Below are positions 56,735 through 64,000 of a stretch of DNA of 64,000 nt, piece by piece. Every line of letters starts with the position of its first letter. Position 1 is the first letter of the stretch. Both the position numbers and the translations under genes were made by a program. This DNA is from Micrococcus endophyticus (GTDB lineage: Bacteria; Actinomycetota; Actinomycetes; Actinomycetales; Micrococcaceae). A model generated the notes under the pieces. The model made no database searches, was not told the DNA's origin, and saw nothing but the letters and a program-made list of their open reading frames with translations. The stretch lies in contig NZ_JACHMW010000001.1 of the NCBI RefSeq assembly GCF_014205115.1, forward strand, positions 1,116,001 through 1,180,000, written 5' to 3'.

Positions 56735-57840
56735 GCGTCCCCGCCCAGGGCGGCGAGGCGGCGCTCCTCGTCCAGGGCCAGGCAGGAGGCGACGACGGCC
56801 TCGAGGTCCCCGTCCAGCACGGCGTCCAGGTTGTGCGCCTTGTACCCGGTGCGGTGGTCCGCGATCCGGTTCTCCGGGAAGTTGTAGGTGCGGATGCGCT
56901 CGGAGCGGTCCATCGTGCGCACCTGGGCGGCGCGGGCGGCCGAGTCCTCGGCGTCCTGCTCCGCGCGCCGGCGCTCCAGCAGCCGGGAGCGCAGCACGCG
57001 CATCGCGGCCTCCCGGTTCTGGATCTGCGACTTCTCGTTCTGCATGGACACCACGATGCCCGTGGGCAGGTGCGTCAGGCGCACGGCCGAGTCGGTGGTG
57101 TTCACGGACTGGCCGCCGGGGCCCGAGGAGCGGAACACGTCCGTCTTCACCTCGTTCGGGTCGATCCGCACCTCGTCCGGGGCGTCCACCTCGGGCAGCA
57201 CGAGCACACCGGCCGCCGAGGTGTGGATGCGGCCCTGGGACTCCGTCACCGGCACCCGCTGCACGCGGTGCACTCCGCCCTCGAACTTCAGGCGGGCGAA
57301 CACGCCCTCGGCGGGGTCCGTGGCGCCGGCGCGGATCGCCACGTGCACGTCCTTGTAGCCGCCCAGGTCCGAGTGCGTGGCCGAGAGGACCTCCGTCTTC
57401 CAGCCCCGGGACTCCGCGTAGCGCAGGTACATGCGCAGCAGGTCGCCAGCGAACAGCGCGGCCTCCTCGCCGCCCTCCCCGCCCTTGATCTCCAGGATCA
57501 CGTCCCGCGCGTCGTCGGGGTCCCGCGGGATCAGCAGCCGGCGCAGGCGCTCGGCGGCCGCCGTCTCGGCCTCCTCGAGGCCCGGCACCTCCGCCGCGAA
57601 CGCCGCCGCGTCGTCGTCGCCGGCCGCGGCCAGCTCCCGCGCGTCGGCGAGTTCCTCGGCGGCCTCGCGCCACGCGGCGTGCGCCGTCACCACGGCGCCG
57701 AGCTCGGCGAAGCGGCGGTTCAGCCGGCGGGCGAGCACCGGGTCCTGGTGCACCGCCGGGTCGGACAGGCGCGCCGTCAGCTCTCGATGCTCCGCCAGCA
57801 GCCGGTCCACGGCCTCGCGCCGTTCCTCCGAGTCGAACAC
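56731..57840 (-). CDS. prfA: Peptide chain release factor 1
   Basis: A 369-residue RF1 recognising UAA/UAG. The catalytic motif is [20 protein letters not shown] near residue 235. [40 protein letters not shown] and the C-terminal [14 protein letters not shown] are typical. The frame opens at 57870, but the GTG at 57840 is preferred: GGGAGGAGAGGCAGG lies just upstream and the length fits. It follows rho, separated by a terminator-like hairpin. Confidence 0.96.
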   Translation of the reverse strand: MFDSEERREAVDRLLAEHRELTARLSDPAVHQDPVLARRLNRRFAELGAVVTAHAAWREAAEELADARELAAAGDDDAAAFAAEVPGLEEAETAAAERLRRLLIPRDPDDARDVILEIKGGEGGEEAALFAGDLLRMYLRYAESRGWKTEVLSATHSDLGGYKDVHVAIRAGATDPAEGVFARLKFEGGVHRVQRVPVTESQGRIHTSAAGVLVLPEVDAPDEVRIDPNEVKTDVFRSSGPGGQSVNTTDSAVRLTHLPTGIVVSMQNEKSQIQNREAAMRVLRSRLLERRRAEQDAEDSAARAAQVRTMDRSERIRTYNFPENRIADHRTGYKAHNLDAVLDGDLEAVVASCLALDEERRLAALGGDA

Positions 57841-57889
57841 GTCCCTGCCTCTCCTCCCCCGGTCGGCCACGACCGGACGCCCTGACGCA

Positions 57890-57945
57890 CACGGCCCCGT
57901 CCCGGTCCGGCGGAGACGAGCTCCCCCGGTCGGGACGGGGCCGTG
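57890..57945 (-). terminator. 15-bp hairpin after rho
   Basis: Arms 57890-57904 and 57931-57945 form 15 bp with a 26-nt loop, 10 nt after the rho stop and 50 nt before the prfA start. No U-tract. Confidence 0.6.
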
Positions 57946-57955
57946 CGGCCGTGGA

Positions 57956-60034
57956 TCAGTCCTCGCCCTTGGCCCCGAGCGTGGTCTTGGAGACCAGCAT
58001 GAGGAACTCGGCGTTGGACCCGGTGTCCTTGATCTTGTTGGTGAGCAGCTCGAGCGCCTGCTGCTGCTCGAGGCCGGAGAGCACCCGGCGCAGCTTCCAC
58101 ATGATCTTGACCTCCTCTGGGGAGAGCAGTGCCTCCTCGCGGCGGGTGCCGGACGCGTTGACGTCCACCGCCGGGAAGATGCGGCGCTCGGCGAGGTGCC
58201 GGGACAGGCGCAGCTCCATGTTGCCGGTGCCCTTGAACTCCTCGAAGATCACCTCGTCCATGCGCGAGCCCGTCTCCACGAGCGCGGTGGCGAGGATGGT
58301 CAGCGAGCCGCCGTTCTCGATGTTGCGGGCGGCGCCGAAGAACTTCTTCGGCGGGTACAGCGCGGAGGAGTCCACGCCGCCGGAGAGGATGCGGCCCGAG
58401 GCCGGGGCGGCCAGGTTGTAGGCGCGGCCCAGGCGGGTCATGGAGTCCAGGAGCACGACGACGTCGCGGCCCATCTCCACGAGGCGCTTGGCGCGCTCGA
58501 TGGCCAGCTCCGCGAGGGTCGTGTGGTCGTCCGCCGGGCGGTCGAACGTGGAGGCGATGACCTCGCCGTCCACCGACCGCTGCATGTCGGTGACCTCCTC
58601 GGGGCGCTCGTCGACGAGCACCATCATGAGGTGGACCTCGGGGTTGTTCGTCTTGATCGCGTTGGCGATGGACTGCAGGATCATCGTCTTGCCGGCCTTG
58701 GGCGGGGAGACGATGAGGCCGCGCTGGCCCTTGCCGATGGGGCTCACCAGGTCGATCACGCGCGGGCCGACCTGCTTGGGGTCGGTCTCCAGGCGCAGGC
58801 GCTCCTGCGGGTACAGGGGCACGAGCTTGGCGAACTCCACGCGCTCGGGGTGCTCCACGGCCGGCTGGCCGTTCACGGAGGAGATCTTCACCAGCGCGTT
58901 GAACTTCTGGCGGTTGGAGCCGCCGCCCTGGTGCTGCGGCTTCTCGCCCTCGCGGGGGGCGCGGATGGCGCCGACGACGGCGTCGCCCTTGCGCAGGCCG
59001 TGCTTCTTGACCATGGCCAGGGAGACGTAGACGTCGTTCGGGCCGGGCAGGTAGCCGGAGGTGCGGACGAACGCGTAGTTGTCCAGCACGTCGAGGATGC
59101 CGGCCACGGGCTGCAGGACGTCGTCCTCGGTCAGCTCCGTCTCGTCCACGTCGGGGCCGCCGCGACCGCGGCGGTTGCGCCCGCGCTCGTTGCGGTTGCG
59201 GCGGTTGCGGCGGCCGCGGCCGCCCTCGTCGTCGCGGTCGTCGCGGCGGTTCCGGTCGTTGCGGCCGCCGCCCTGCCCGCCGTCCTCGGACTTGTCCTGC
59301 TTCTGCTCGCGGGAGCCGTCGCGGTCGCGGCCGTTGCCGTTGTCCCGGTCCCGGCCGTTGCCGTTCTCGCGGTCGCGGCCGTTGTCCCGGCCGTTGCGGC
59401 CGCGGTTCCCGCGACCGTTCTCGCGGCCGCCGTCCTCGCGGTCGCCGCCGCGGTCCTCGGCGGAGGCCTGGGCCTGGTCCTGGCCGGCGTCCTCGCCGTC
59501 CTGGCGGCGGCGGTCCTGGCCGCGGGCGTCGTCGTCGCCGGCGCGGCGGCGGCCACGCGAGCGGCGCTCGCCCTGGCCGCGGTCGCCGGAGTCCTGGGCG
59601 CGGTCGCCGGAGTCCTGGGAGCCCTCGGCATCTCGACCCTCGGCGGGCTGCTCGGCGCGGCGCTCGGCCTGGTCCTTGCCGGACTCGGCCGACTGGGCGG
59701 CGGCGGGGGCGGAGGTGTCCGCGTCGGCGCGGCGGGAGCGGCGGCGGGCCGGACGCTCGGCGGCCTCGGCGGGCTGCTCGGCGTCCTTGTCCGCGGCCGG
59801 GGCGGCCTCGGCGGCGGGGGCCGCGGCGGCCTTGGCGGCACGCTCGGCGGCGGCGCGGTCGGCCACGGAGCCGCCGCGCTGGTGGTCGGAGATGGCGGTC
59901 ACCAGGTCGGCCTTGCGCATGCGCGAGCCGCCGGGGATGCCGAGCTGGGAGGCCAGTGCCTGGAGCTGGGCGAGCTTGAGAGCGGCCAGGCCGCCGCCGG
60001 TGGTCGGCGTGGTCTGTTCCGTGGATTCGGTCAC
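57956..60034 (-). CDS. rho: Transcription termination factor Rho, long form with disordered insertion
   Basis: A 692-residue hexameric RNA helicase. An N-terminal Rho_N/SAP-like segment ([17 protein letters not shown] ... [10 protein letters not shown]) is followed by about 240 residues rich in Arg, Asp, Gly, Asn, Ala and Glu, including GNGRDRDN-type repeats. The cold-shock RNA-binding domain starts near 310 ([20 protein letters not shown]). Walker A is [15 protein letters not shown] near 443, and Walker [17 protein letters not shown] near 525. E. coli Rho is about 420 residues. A similarly enlarged Arg-rich Rho is known from Micrococcus luteus. The GTG start at 60034 has AAGGA 7 nt upstream. 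The opposite strand carries a long open frame that is an artefact. Confidence 0.97.
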   Translation of the reverse strand: MTESTEQTTPTTGGGLAALKLAQLQALASQLGIPGGSRMRKADLVTAISDHQRGGSVADRAAAERAAKAAAAPAAEAAPAADKDAEQPAEAAERPARRRSRRADADTSAPAAAQSAESGKDQAERRAEQPAEGRDAEGSQDSGDRAQDSGDRGQGERRSRGRRRAGDDDARGQDRRRQDGEDAGQDQAQASAEDRGGDREDGGRENGRGNRGRNGRDNGRDRENGNGRDRDNGNGRDRDGSREQKQDKSEDGGQGGGRNDRNRRDDRDDEGGRGRRNRRNRNERGRNRRGRGGPDVDETELTEDDVLQPVAGILDVLDNYAFVRTSGYLPGPNDVYVSLAMVKKHGLRKGDAVVGAIRAPREGEKPQHQGGGSNRQKFNALVKISSVNGQPAVEHPERVEFAKLVPLYPQERLRLETDPKQVGPRVIDLVSPIGKGQRGLIVSPPKAGKTMILQSIANAIKTNNPEVHLMMVLVDERPEEVTDMQRSVDGEVIASTFDRPADDHTTLAELAIERAKRLVEMGRDVVVLLDSMTRLGRAYNLAAPASGRILSGGVDSSALYPPKKFFGAARNIENGGSLTILATALVETGSRMDEVIFEEFKGTGNMELRLSRHLAERRIFPAVDVNASGTRREEALLSPEEVKIMWKLRRVLSGLEQQQALELLTNKIKDTGSNAEFLMLVSKTTLGAKGED
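59321..59392 (-). repeat. 24-bp tandem repeat in the Rho insertion
   Basis: Three consecutive 24-bp units (59321-59344, 59345-59368, and a diverged 59369-59392) encode the NGRDRDNG-like repeats. The unit keeps the reading frame, so copy number could vary between strains. Confidence 0.75.
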
Positions 60035-60351
60035 GAAGGTTCCTTCTCCCTCGAAAGCGGTCTGACGGCGCGGAGCGCGTCGGGCCGCGGTGTGCATCCG
60101 GCCGGGCCGCGCAGCGGCGCCCCAGAGGGCCGGGTTTCATGGTGTGAACTCATCAGGGTCGCCTCCCCTGCTCGTGCGCAGTCGCTGCGTGACGGGGCGG
60201 AGACGTCCGAACTCGACCGAGCCGGAGACGTCCCGGACGCGGGCCGTGCTCGGCACGGGCGGTTCGCGGCGGGGTTCCGGCCGACGGCGATCGCGGCGTC
60301 CGGCCGTCACAGGCCCGGCGCCGGCGACCCGGGCCGCGCGGAGCGGCAGGG
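60035..60351. other. 317-bp gap upstream of rho: leader, direct repeats, thrB hairpin
   Basis: No convincing gene. It contains a short hairpin after thrB (arms 60312-60318 and 60329-60335), a 6-bp palindrome at 60244-60258, and an 11-bp exact direct repeat, cggagacgtcc, at 60198-60208 and 60223-60233 (25 bp apart). The rho promoter must lie here, but I cannot place a convincing -10. A long leader would fit the autogenous control known for rho genes in other bacteria. Confidence 0.5.
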
Positions 60352-61305
60352 TCAGCCGTGGTGGAGTGGTTCCACCCTAACACCGTCGGCGGCCACGGCC
60401 GGCACCAGCACGCGCCAGGCGTGCGCGTCGTCCGCGGTGAGCGCCCGGGCGGCCGCCGCGGCCTGCTCGGCCGCCTCGGCGCCGTCGCACAGGGCGAGCA
60501 CGGTGGGGCCGGCGCCGGAGACGACGGCCGCGTGGCCGCGCTCCCGCAGCCCCGCCACGAGCGCGGCGCTGGCGGTCATGGCCGCGGCGCGGGGGTCCTG
60601 GTGCAGCCAGTCCCGCGTGCCCGCCATGAGCAGCTCGGGCCGCTCGGCCAGGGCGTGGACGAGCAGGGCGGCGCGACCGGCCTGGGCGGCGGCGACCGCG
60701 TGCGGCACCGACTCCGGCAGGACGCCGCGGGCGGCGTGCGTGGACAGCTCGGTGTCCGGGATCGCGACCACGGGGACGATCCGCTCGTGCAGCCGCAGGG
60801 GCGCGGTCGCCGGGCGGGCGTCGTCGTCCCGGGTCCAGGAGACGGTCGCCCCGCCCACGAGGGCCGGGGCCACGTTGTCCGGGTGGCCCTCGAAGTCCGT
60901 GGCGGCCTCGAGCAGGGCCTCGGGCGGACGGCGGTCCGCCGCCGGCAGCAGGGCCTCGGCCGCGGCGTACGCGGCCACCACCGCCGCCGCGGACGAGCCG
61001 AGGCCGCGGGCGTGCGGGATCCGGTTGACGGCGCGCAGATGCAGGCCCGGGGCGCGGACGCCGCGCGCGCGCAGGTGCTCGTGCGCCAGGCGCAGGATCA
61101 GGTGCGAGCCGTCCCGGGGCAGGACGTCCGCGCCCTCCCCCGTCACCTCGGCCACGTCCGGCCCGTCCACGACCGTCAGGGACACCTCGTCCCGCAGCTC
61201 GAGGGCAAGGCCCATCGAGTCGAAGCCGGGGCCGAGGTTGGCGGAGGTGGCGGGGACGGCGACGACGACGGCGGTCCCGGCCGCCAGGGTGCGCGGTGCC
61301 GGCAT
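60352..61305 (-). CDS. thrB: Homoserine kinase
   Basis: A 317-residue GHMP kinase phosphorylating homoserine for threonine synthesis. Motifs: VAVPATSANLGPGFDSMGLAL at the N-terminus, the ATP-binding PHARGLGSSAAAVVAAYAAA near 95, FEGHPDNVAPALVGGATV, and AVVSGAGPTVLALCDG near the C-terminus. The ATG at 61305 is 3 nt after the thrC stop, the last gene of a hom-thrC-thrB operon. Confidence 0.96.
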   Translation of the reverse strand: MPAPRTLAAGTAVVVAVPATSANLGPGFDSMGLALELRDEVSLTVVDGPDVAEVTGEGADVLPRDGSHLILRLAHEHLRARGVRAPGLHLRAVNRIPHARGLGSSAAAVVAAYAAAEALLPAADRRPPEALLEAATDFEGHPDNVAPALVGGATVSWTRDDDARPATAPLRLHERIVPVVAIPDTELSTHAARGVLPESVPHAVAAAQAGRAALLVHALAERPELLMAGTRDWLHQDPRAAAMTASAALVAGLRERGHAAVVSGAGPTVLALCDGAEAAEQAAAAARALTADDAHAWRVLVPAVAADGVRVEPLHHG

Positions 61306-61308
61306 CGC

Positions 61309-62421
61309 TCAGGCCAGGCCGAGGGCCTGCGCCACCGTGACCACGTCGAACGGCACGGTGCGGGGCGTGACGTCCTCGCCGTCGGCGCCGCGCAGGGCCC
61401 ACTGGGGGTCCTTCAGGCCGTGGCCGGTGACGGTGATGACCCAGTTCTTGCCCGCGGGCACGTTCCCGGCGGCGTGGTGCTTGATCAGCCCGGCCACGCC
61501 GGCGGCGGAGGCGGGCTCCACGAACACGCCCTCCTTGGCCGAGAGCCAGCGGTGCGCCGCGAGGATCTCCTCGTCGGTCACGGAGTCGATCATGCCGCCG
61601 GAGCCGTCGCGGGCGGCCTCGGCCTGCTCCCACGAGGCGGGGTTGCCGATGCGGATGGCCGTGGCGATGGTGTCCGGCTCGGTCACGGGGTGGCCCAGGA
61701 CGATCGGGGCGGCGCCGGCCGCCTGGAAGCCCCACATGACGGGGGTCTTCGTGGACACCGCGGACAGCTCGTCGTCCGAGGCGCCCTCGTGGGGATTCAC
61801 GTAGGGCGCCGCGTACTCGCGGTAGCCCTTCCAGTAGGCGGTGATGTTGCCGGCGTTGCCCACGGGCAGCAGGTGGTAGTCCGGGGCGTCGCCCAGCGCG
61901 TCCACGACCTCGAACGCGCCGGTCTTCTGGCCCTCGATGCGCGCCGGATTCACCGAGTTCACGAGGAACACCGGGTAGTTCTCGGCGAGCTTGCGGGCCA
62001 CCTCGAGGCAGTCGTCGAAGTTGCCCTGGACCTGCAGGATCTCGGCGCCGTGGGCCACGGCCTGGGACATCTTGCCCATCGAGATCTTGCCCTCGGGCAC
62101 GAGCACGGCGCACGTGAGGCCGGCCTGCGCGGCGTAGGCCGCCGCGGAGGCCGAGGTGTTGCCGGTGGAGGCGCACACCACGGCCTTCGCGCCCTGGTCC
62201 ACGGCGGCGGTGATGGCCATGGTCATGCCGCGGTCCTTGAAGGAGCCGGTCGGGTTCATGCCTTCGAACTTCACGTGCACGGTGCCCTGGACCAGCTTCG
62301 AGAGGTGTGGGGCGTGGATGAGCGGGGTGCCGCCCTCGCCGAGGGTGATCACGCGCGTGTCCTCGGTGACGGGCAGGCGGTCGGCGTACTCGCGGACGAC
62401 GCCGCGCCACTGGTGGGCCAT
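61309..62421 (-). CDS. thrC: Threonine synthase
   Basis: 370 residues, PLP-dependent, converting O-phosphohomoserine to threonine. The PLP lysine is in [20 protein letters not shown] near residue 61. [20 protein letters not shown] and [19 protein letters not shown] bind the cofactor phosphate, and [14 protein letters not shown] follows. It is the short actinobacterial form without the long N-terminal domain of E. coli ThrC. ATG 62421 begins 3 nt after the hom stop, with GAAGGGAAC before it. Confidence 0.96.
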   Translation of the reverse strand: MAHQWRGVVREYADRLPVTEDTRVITLGEGGTPLIHAPHLSKLVQGTVHVKFEGMNPTGSFKDRGMTMAITAAVDQGAKAVVCASTGNTSASAAAYAAQAGLTCAVLVPEGKISMGKMSQAVAHGAEILQVQGNFDDCLEVARKLAENYPVFLVNSVNPARIEGQKTGAFEVVDALGDAPDYHLLPVGNAGNITAYWKGYREYAAPYVNPHEGASDDELSAVSTKTPVMWGFQAAGAAPIVLGHPVTEPDTIATAIRIGNPASWEQAEAARDGSGGMIDSVTDEEILAAHRWLSAKEGVFVEPASAAGVAGLIKHHAAGNVPAGKNWVITVTGHGLKDPQWALRGADGEDVTPRTVPFDVVTVAQALGLA

Positions 62422-62424
62422 GGG

Positions 62425-63747
62425 TCAGTTCCCTTCGACTCGGAGGACGGACGCGACCTCGTGGACGGCGTCCAGGGCGGCCAGGGCCTCGACGGTGGCG
62501 TCGAGGTCCCGCTGGCGGGCCCGGTGGGTGATCAGGCGCAGGGAGGCCCCGGGGGCGTCGTCGCGCTCCGACTGGACCTGGCGCAGCGTCTCGATGGACA
62601 CGCCCTGCTCCTCGAAGACGCCGGCCACGCGCCGCAGCACGCCGGGCTCGTCCGCCACGCGCAGGACCACGAGGCCGGAGGTGACGGCCTCGGCCGGGTC
62701 CAGCGCGGGCAGCTCGGCGACGGGCGTGCGCAGGCGGGCGGGCCCGCCGCGCACGATGCGCTGGGCGATGGAGACGACGTCGCCCATCACGGCCGACGCC
62801 GTGGGGGCGCCGCCGGCGCCGGGGCCGTAGAACATGAGCTCGCCCGCGTTCTCGGCCTCCACGAACACGGCGTTGAAGGCGCCGCGCACCGAGGCCAGCG
62901 GGTGCTCCCGGGGCAGCAGGGTGGGGTGCACGCGCAGCACGGCGCCCTCGGCGCCGTCCGCGGCGCGGGCCCGTTCGGCGATGGCCAGGAGCTTGATGAC
63001 GTAGCCGGCGTCGGCGGCGGCCTCGTTGTCCTCGGCGGTGATGGCGGTGATGCCGGAGACGGCCACCTGGTCCAGGGTGTACGGCGCGCCGAACGCCAGA
63101 GTCGCCAGGATGGCGGCCTTCGCGGCGGCATCGTGGCCCTCGACGTCGGCGGTGGGGTCCGCCTCCGCGTAGCCGAGCCGCTGGGCCTCGGCGAGCGCCT
63201 CGTCGAACCCGGCGCCCTCGGAGTCCATCTTGTCCAGGATGTAGTTCGTGGTGCCGTTGGCGATGCCCATCACGCGGGTGACGCGGTCGCCGGCGAGGGA
63301 GTCGCGCAGCGGGCGCAGGATGGGGATGGCGCCGGCCACGGCGGCCTCGAAGCTCAGCTGGGCGCCGGTGGCGGCGGCCGCGGCGTACAGTTCCTCGCCG
63401 TGCTGGGCCAGCAGCGCCTTGTTGCCGGTCACCACGGACGTGCCGGCGGCGAGGGCGCGCAGGATCAGGGTGCGGGCCGGCTCGATGCCGCCCATCAGCT
63501 CGATGACGACGTCCGCGCCGTCCACGAGCGCCTCAGCGTCGGTGGTGTAGAGCGCCGGGTCCGCCTGCCAGTCGCGCGTCGCGCCCGTGTCCCGCACCGC
63601 GATGCCCGTGAGCTCGAGGTCGGCGCCCACGCGGTCCCGCAGGATGTCGGCGTCCTCGGTGAGGATCCGGGCGGTCTGGGACCCCACGGTCCCGCCGCCC
63701 AGCAGGGCGACCTTGAGGGCGGTGGGGGCGTCGGTGTGCTGGGGCAT
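62425..63747 (-). CDS. hom: Homoserine dehydrogenase
   Basis: A 440-residue enzyme reducing aspartate semialdehyde to homoserine, the branch to threonine and methionine. NAD(P)-binding VALLGGGTVGSQTARILTED at the N-terminus; catalytic domain with VTGNKALLAQHGEELYAAA, GIANGTTNYILDKMDSEGAG and GYAEADPTADVEGHDAAAKA; a C-terminal ACT domain (LRVADEPGVLRRVAGVFEEQ) for threonine feedback. ATG 63747 has GGAGGA 3-8 nt upstream. A TAGATT box at 63809-63814 and a palindromic leader precede it. Confidence 0.97.
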   Translation of the reverse strand: MPQHTDAPTALKVALLGGGTVGSQTARILTEDADILRDRVGADLELTGIAVRDTGATRDWQADPALYTTDAEALVDGADVVIELMGGIEPARTLILRALAAGTSVVTGNKALLAQHGEELYAAAAATGAQLSFEAAVAGAIPILRPLRDSLAGDRVTRVMGIANGTTNYILDKMDSEGAGFDEALAEAQRLGYAEADPTADVEGHDAAAKAAILATLAFGAPYTLDQVAVSGITAITAEDNEAAADAGYVIKLLAIAERARAADGAEGAVLRVHPTLLPREHPLASVRGAFNAVFVEAENAGELMFYGPGAGGAPTASAVMGDVVSIAQRIVRGGPARLRTPVAELPALDPAEAVTSGLVVLRVADEPGVLRRVAGVFEEQGVSIETLRQVQSERDDAPGASLRLITHRARQRDLDATVEALAALDAVHEVASVLRVEGN

Positions 63748-63778
63748 GGTCCTCCGGGGTCAAGGATCGGGGTCGGTG

Positions 63779-63794
63779 CCGCGCGATCGCGCGG
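63779..63794. promoter_or_regulatory. 16-bp perfect palindrome in the hom leader
   Basis: ccgcgcgatcgcgcgg is fully self-complementary and lies between the candidate -10 box and the hom ATG. It could be an operator just downstream of the transcription start. It could also be chance, given the GC content. Confidence 0.35.
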
Positions 63795-63808
63795 TTCGGC
63801 TGACCTCG

Positions 63809-63814
63809 AATCTA
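63809..63814 (-). promoter_or_regulatory. Candidate -10 box for hom-thrC-thrB
   Basis: TAGATT on the minus strand, giving a leader of about 55 nt. No clear -35. Confidence 0.5.
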
Positions 63815-63861
63815 GCGCGGCGCCCCGGCTCGTCCCGCCGCGCGACACTCGGTGTCCGCAG

Positions 63862-63915
63862 AGCGGGACGCCCGCACCCGACCCCGAGGCCGACGGGCGG
63901 GTGCGGGCGCCCGCT
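63862..63915 (-). terminator. 17-bp hairpin after lysA
   Basis: Arms 63862-63879 and 63899-63915 pair over 17 positions with one bulged base and a 19-nt loop, 3 nt after the lysA stop. No U-tract. Confidence 0.65.
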
Positions 63916-63918
63916 GCC

Positions 63919-64000
63919 TCAGCGGCCGAGGCGCGGATCGGCCTCGCGGGCGAACAGGTCCTCCTGCGTCTCCCGGCGGATGATCACGCGCGCCCGCCCG
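63919..64000 (-). CDS. lysA: Diaminopimelate decarboxylase, C-terminal 26 residues (cut by window edge)
   Basis: The visible end reads GRARVIIRRETQEDLFARE followed by ADPRLGR and a TGA stop. RVI(I/V)RRET is the usual C-terminal ending of actinobacterial LysA, and lysA is the normal gene before hom in this lineage. The enzyme decarboxylates meso-diaminopimelate to lysine. Identification rests on a short tail plus gene order, so it is probable rather than certain. Confidence 0.75.
   Translation of the reverse strand, partial: GRARVIIRRETQEDLFAREADPRLGR

Noticed and set aside
57431-61804. A 1457-codon open frame on the plus strand across prfA, rho and thrB
   Set aside because: It is antisense to three well-supported genes. 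Its Val/Ala-rich middle is simply the complement of the Arg/Asp/Asn-rich Rho insertion. At this GC content stop codons are rare in shadow frames.

Overview
This 64 kb window is very GC-rich (roughly 70 percent or more), densely packed, and reads as a core chromosomal segment of a high-GC Gram-positive bacterium of the Micrococcaceae. Micrococcus, probably M. luteus or a close relative, is the best guess. The reasons are the gene content and order (lysA-hom-thrC-thrB-rho-prfA-prmC-sua5-wecA-atpI-atpBEFHAGDC-DUF2550, with nucS and a YbbN-like protein nearby; clpS-DUF2017-murI-phosphodiesterase-rph-rdgB), frequent GTG starts, and an unusually large Rho with an Arg/Asp/Asn/Gly-rich insertion like the one described for Micrococcus luteus. 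I see no prophage, insertion sequence, integrase, CRISPR array, rRNA or plasmid functions.

Layout. 1-904: 5' part of a cstA-type transporter gene (minus strand). 1140-13531: branched-chain amino acid and serine block on the minus strand (ilvD, ilvB, ilvN, ilvC, serA, a membrane protein, metG, leuB, ilvE). 13641-21863: plus-strand stretch with an unknown protein, tRNA-Lys(CTT), a Bcp/PrxQ peroxiredoxin, tRNA-Leu(TAG), an orphan substrate-binding lipoprotein, mqo and an AcrB-type RND pump. 21894-28647: sbcC/sbcD (minus), an ADP-ribosylglycohydrolase (plus), and a DEDDh exonuclease with a BRCT domain that ends the rph-rdgB operon. 28644-33020: clpS, DUF2017, murI, a metallo-beta-lactamase-fold phosphodiesterase, rph and rdgB, mostly with 4-base overlaps. 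33084-35902: pncB, pncA (NAD salvage) and an ATPase. 35994-45671: a DEAD/DEAH helicase with a DUF3039 protein, an ABC exporter pair, a YbbN-like thioredoxin/TPR protein, a PerM/AI-2E family protein, a small Cys/His protein, nucS and nagA. 45684-55043: DUF2550, the complete F1Fo ATP synthase operon, an AtpI-like protein and a WecA/MraY-type transferase. 55053-64000: sua5, prmC, prfA, rho, the threonine genes and the end of lysA.

How the genes work together. IlvBN, IlvC, IlvD and IlvE plus LeuB cover most of Val/Ile/Leu synthesis, SerA feeds serine, and Hom/ThrC/ThrB with LysA cover the aspartate family. ATP synthase, Mqo and NAD salvage are energy and cofactor functions. SbcCD, NucS, the BRCT exonuclease and RdgB maintain DNA and nucleotide quality.

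Most striking signals: (1) a recurring TANNNT box placed 6-8 nt before the start codon of 14 genes, usually 7 nt before ATG and 6 nt before GTG, which points to widespread leaderless mRNAs; (2) long, near-perfect GC hairpins without a U-tract just after stop codons, including one centred on two convergent stop codons and one inside the atp operon between atpA and atpG; (3) protein oddities: a minimal epsilon subunit, a WecA-like enzyme with MGEVGA where the family has GDxGS, and a His-repeat tail on an ABC ATPase. I found no clearly new multi-gene system. All coordinates come from manual reading, and starts were chosen from RBS, promoter spacing and family length.
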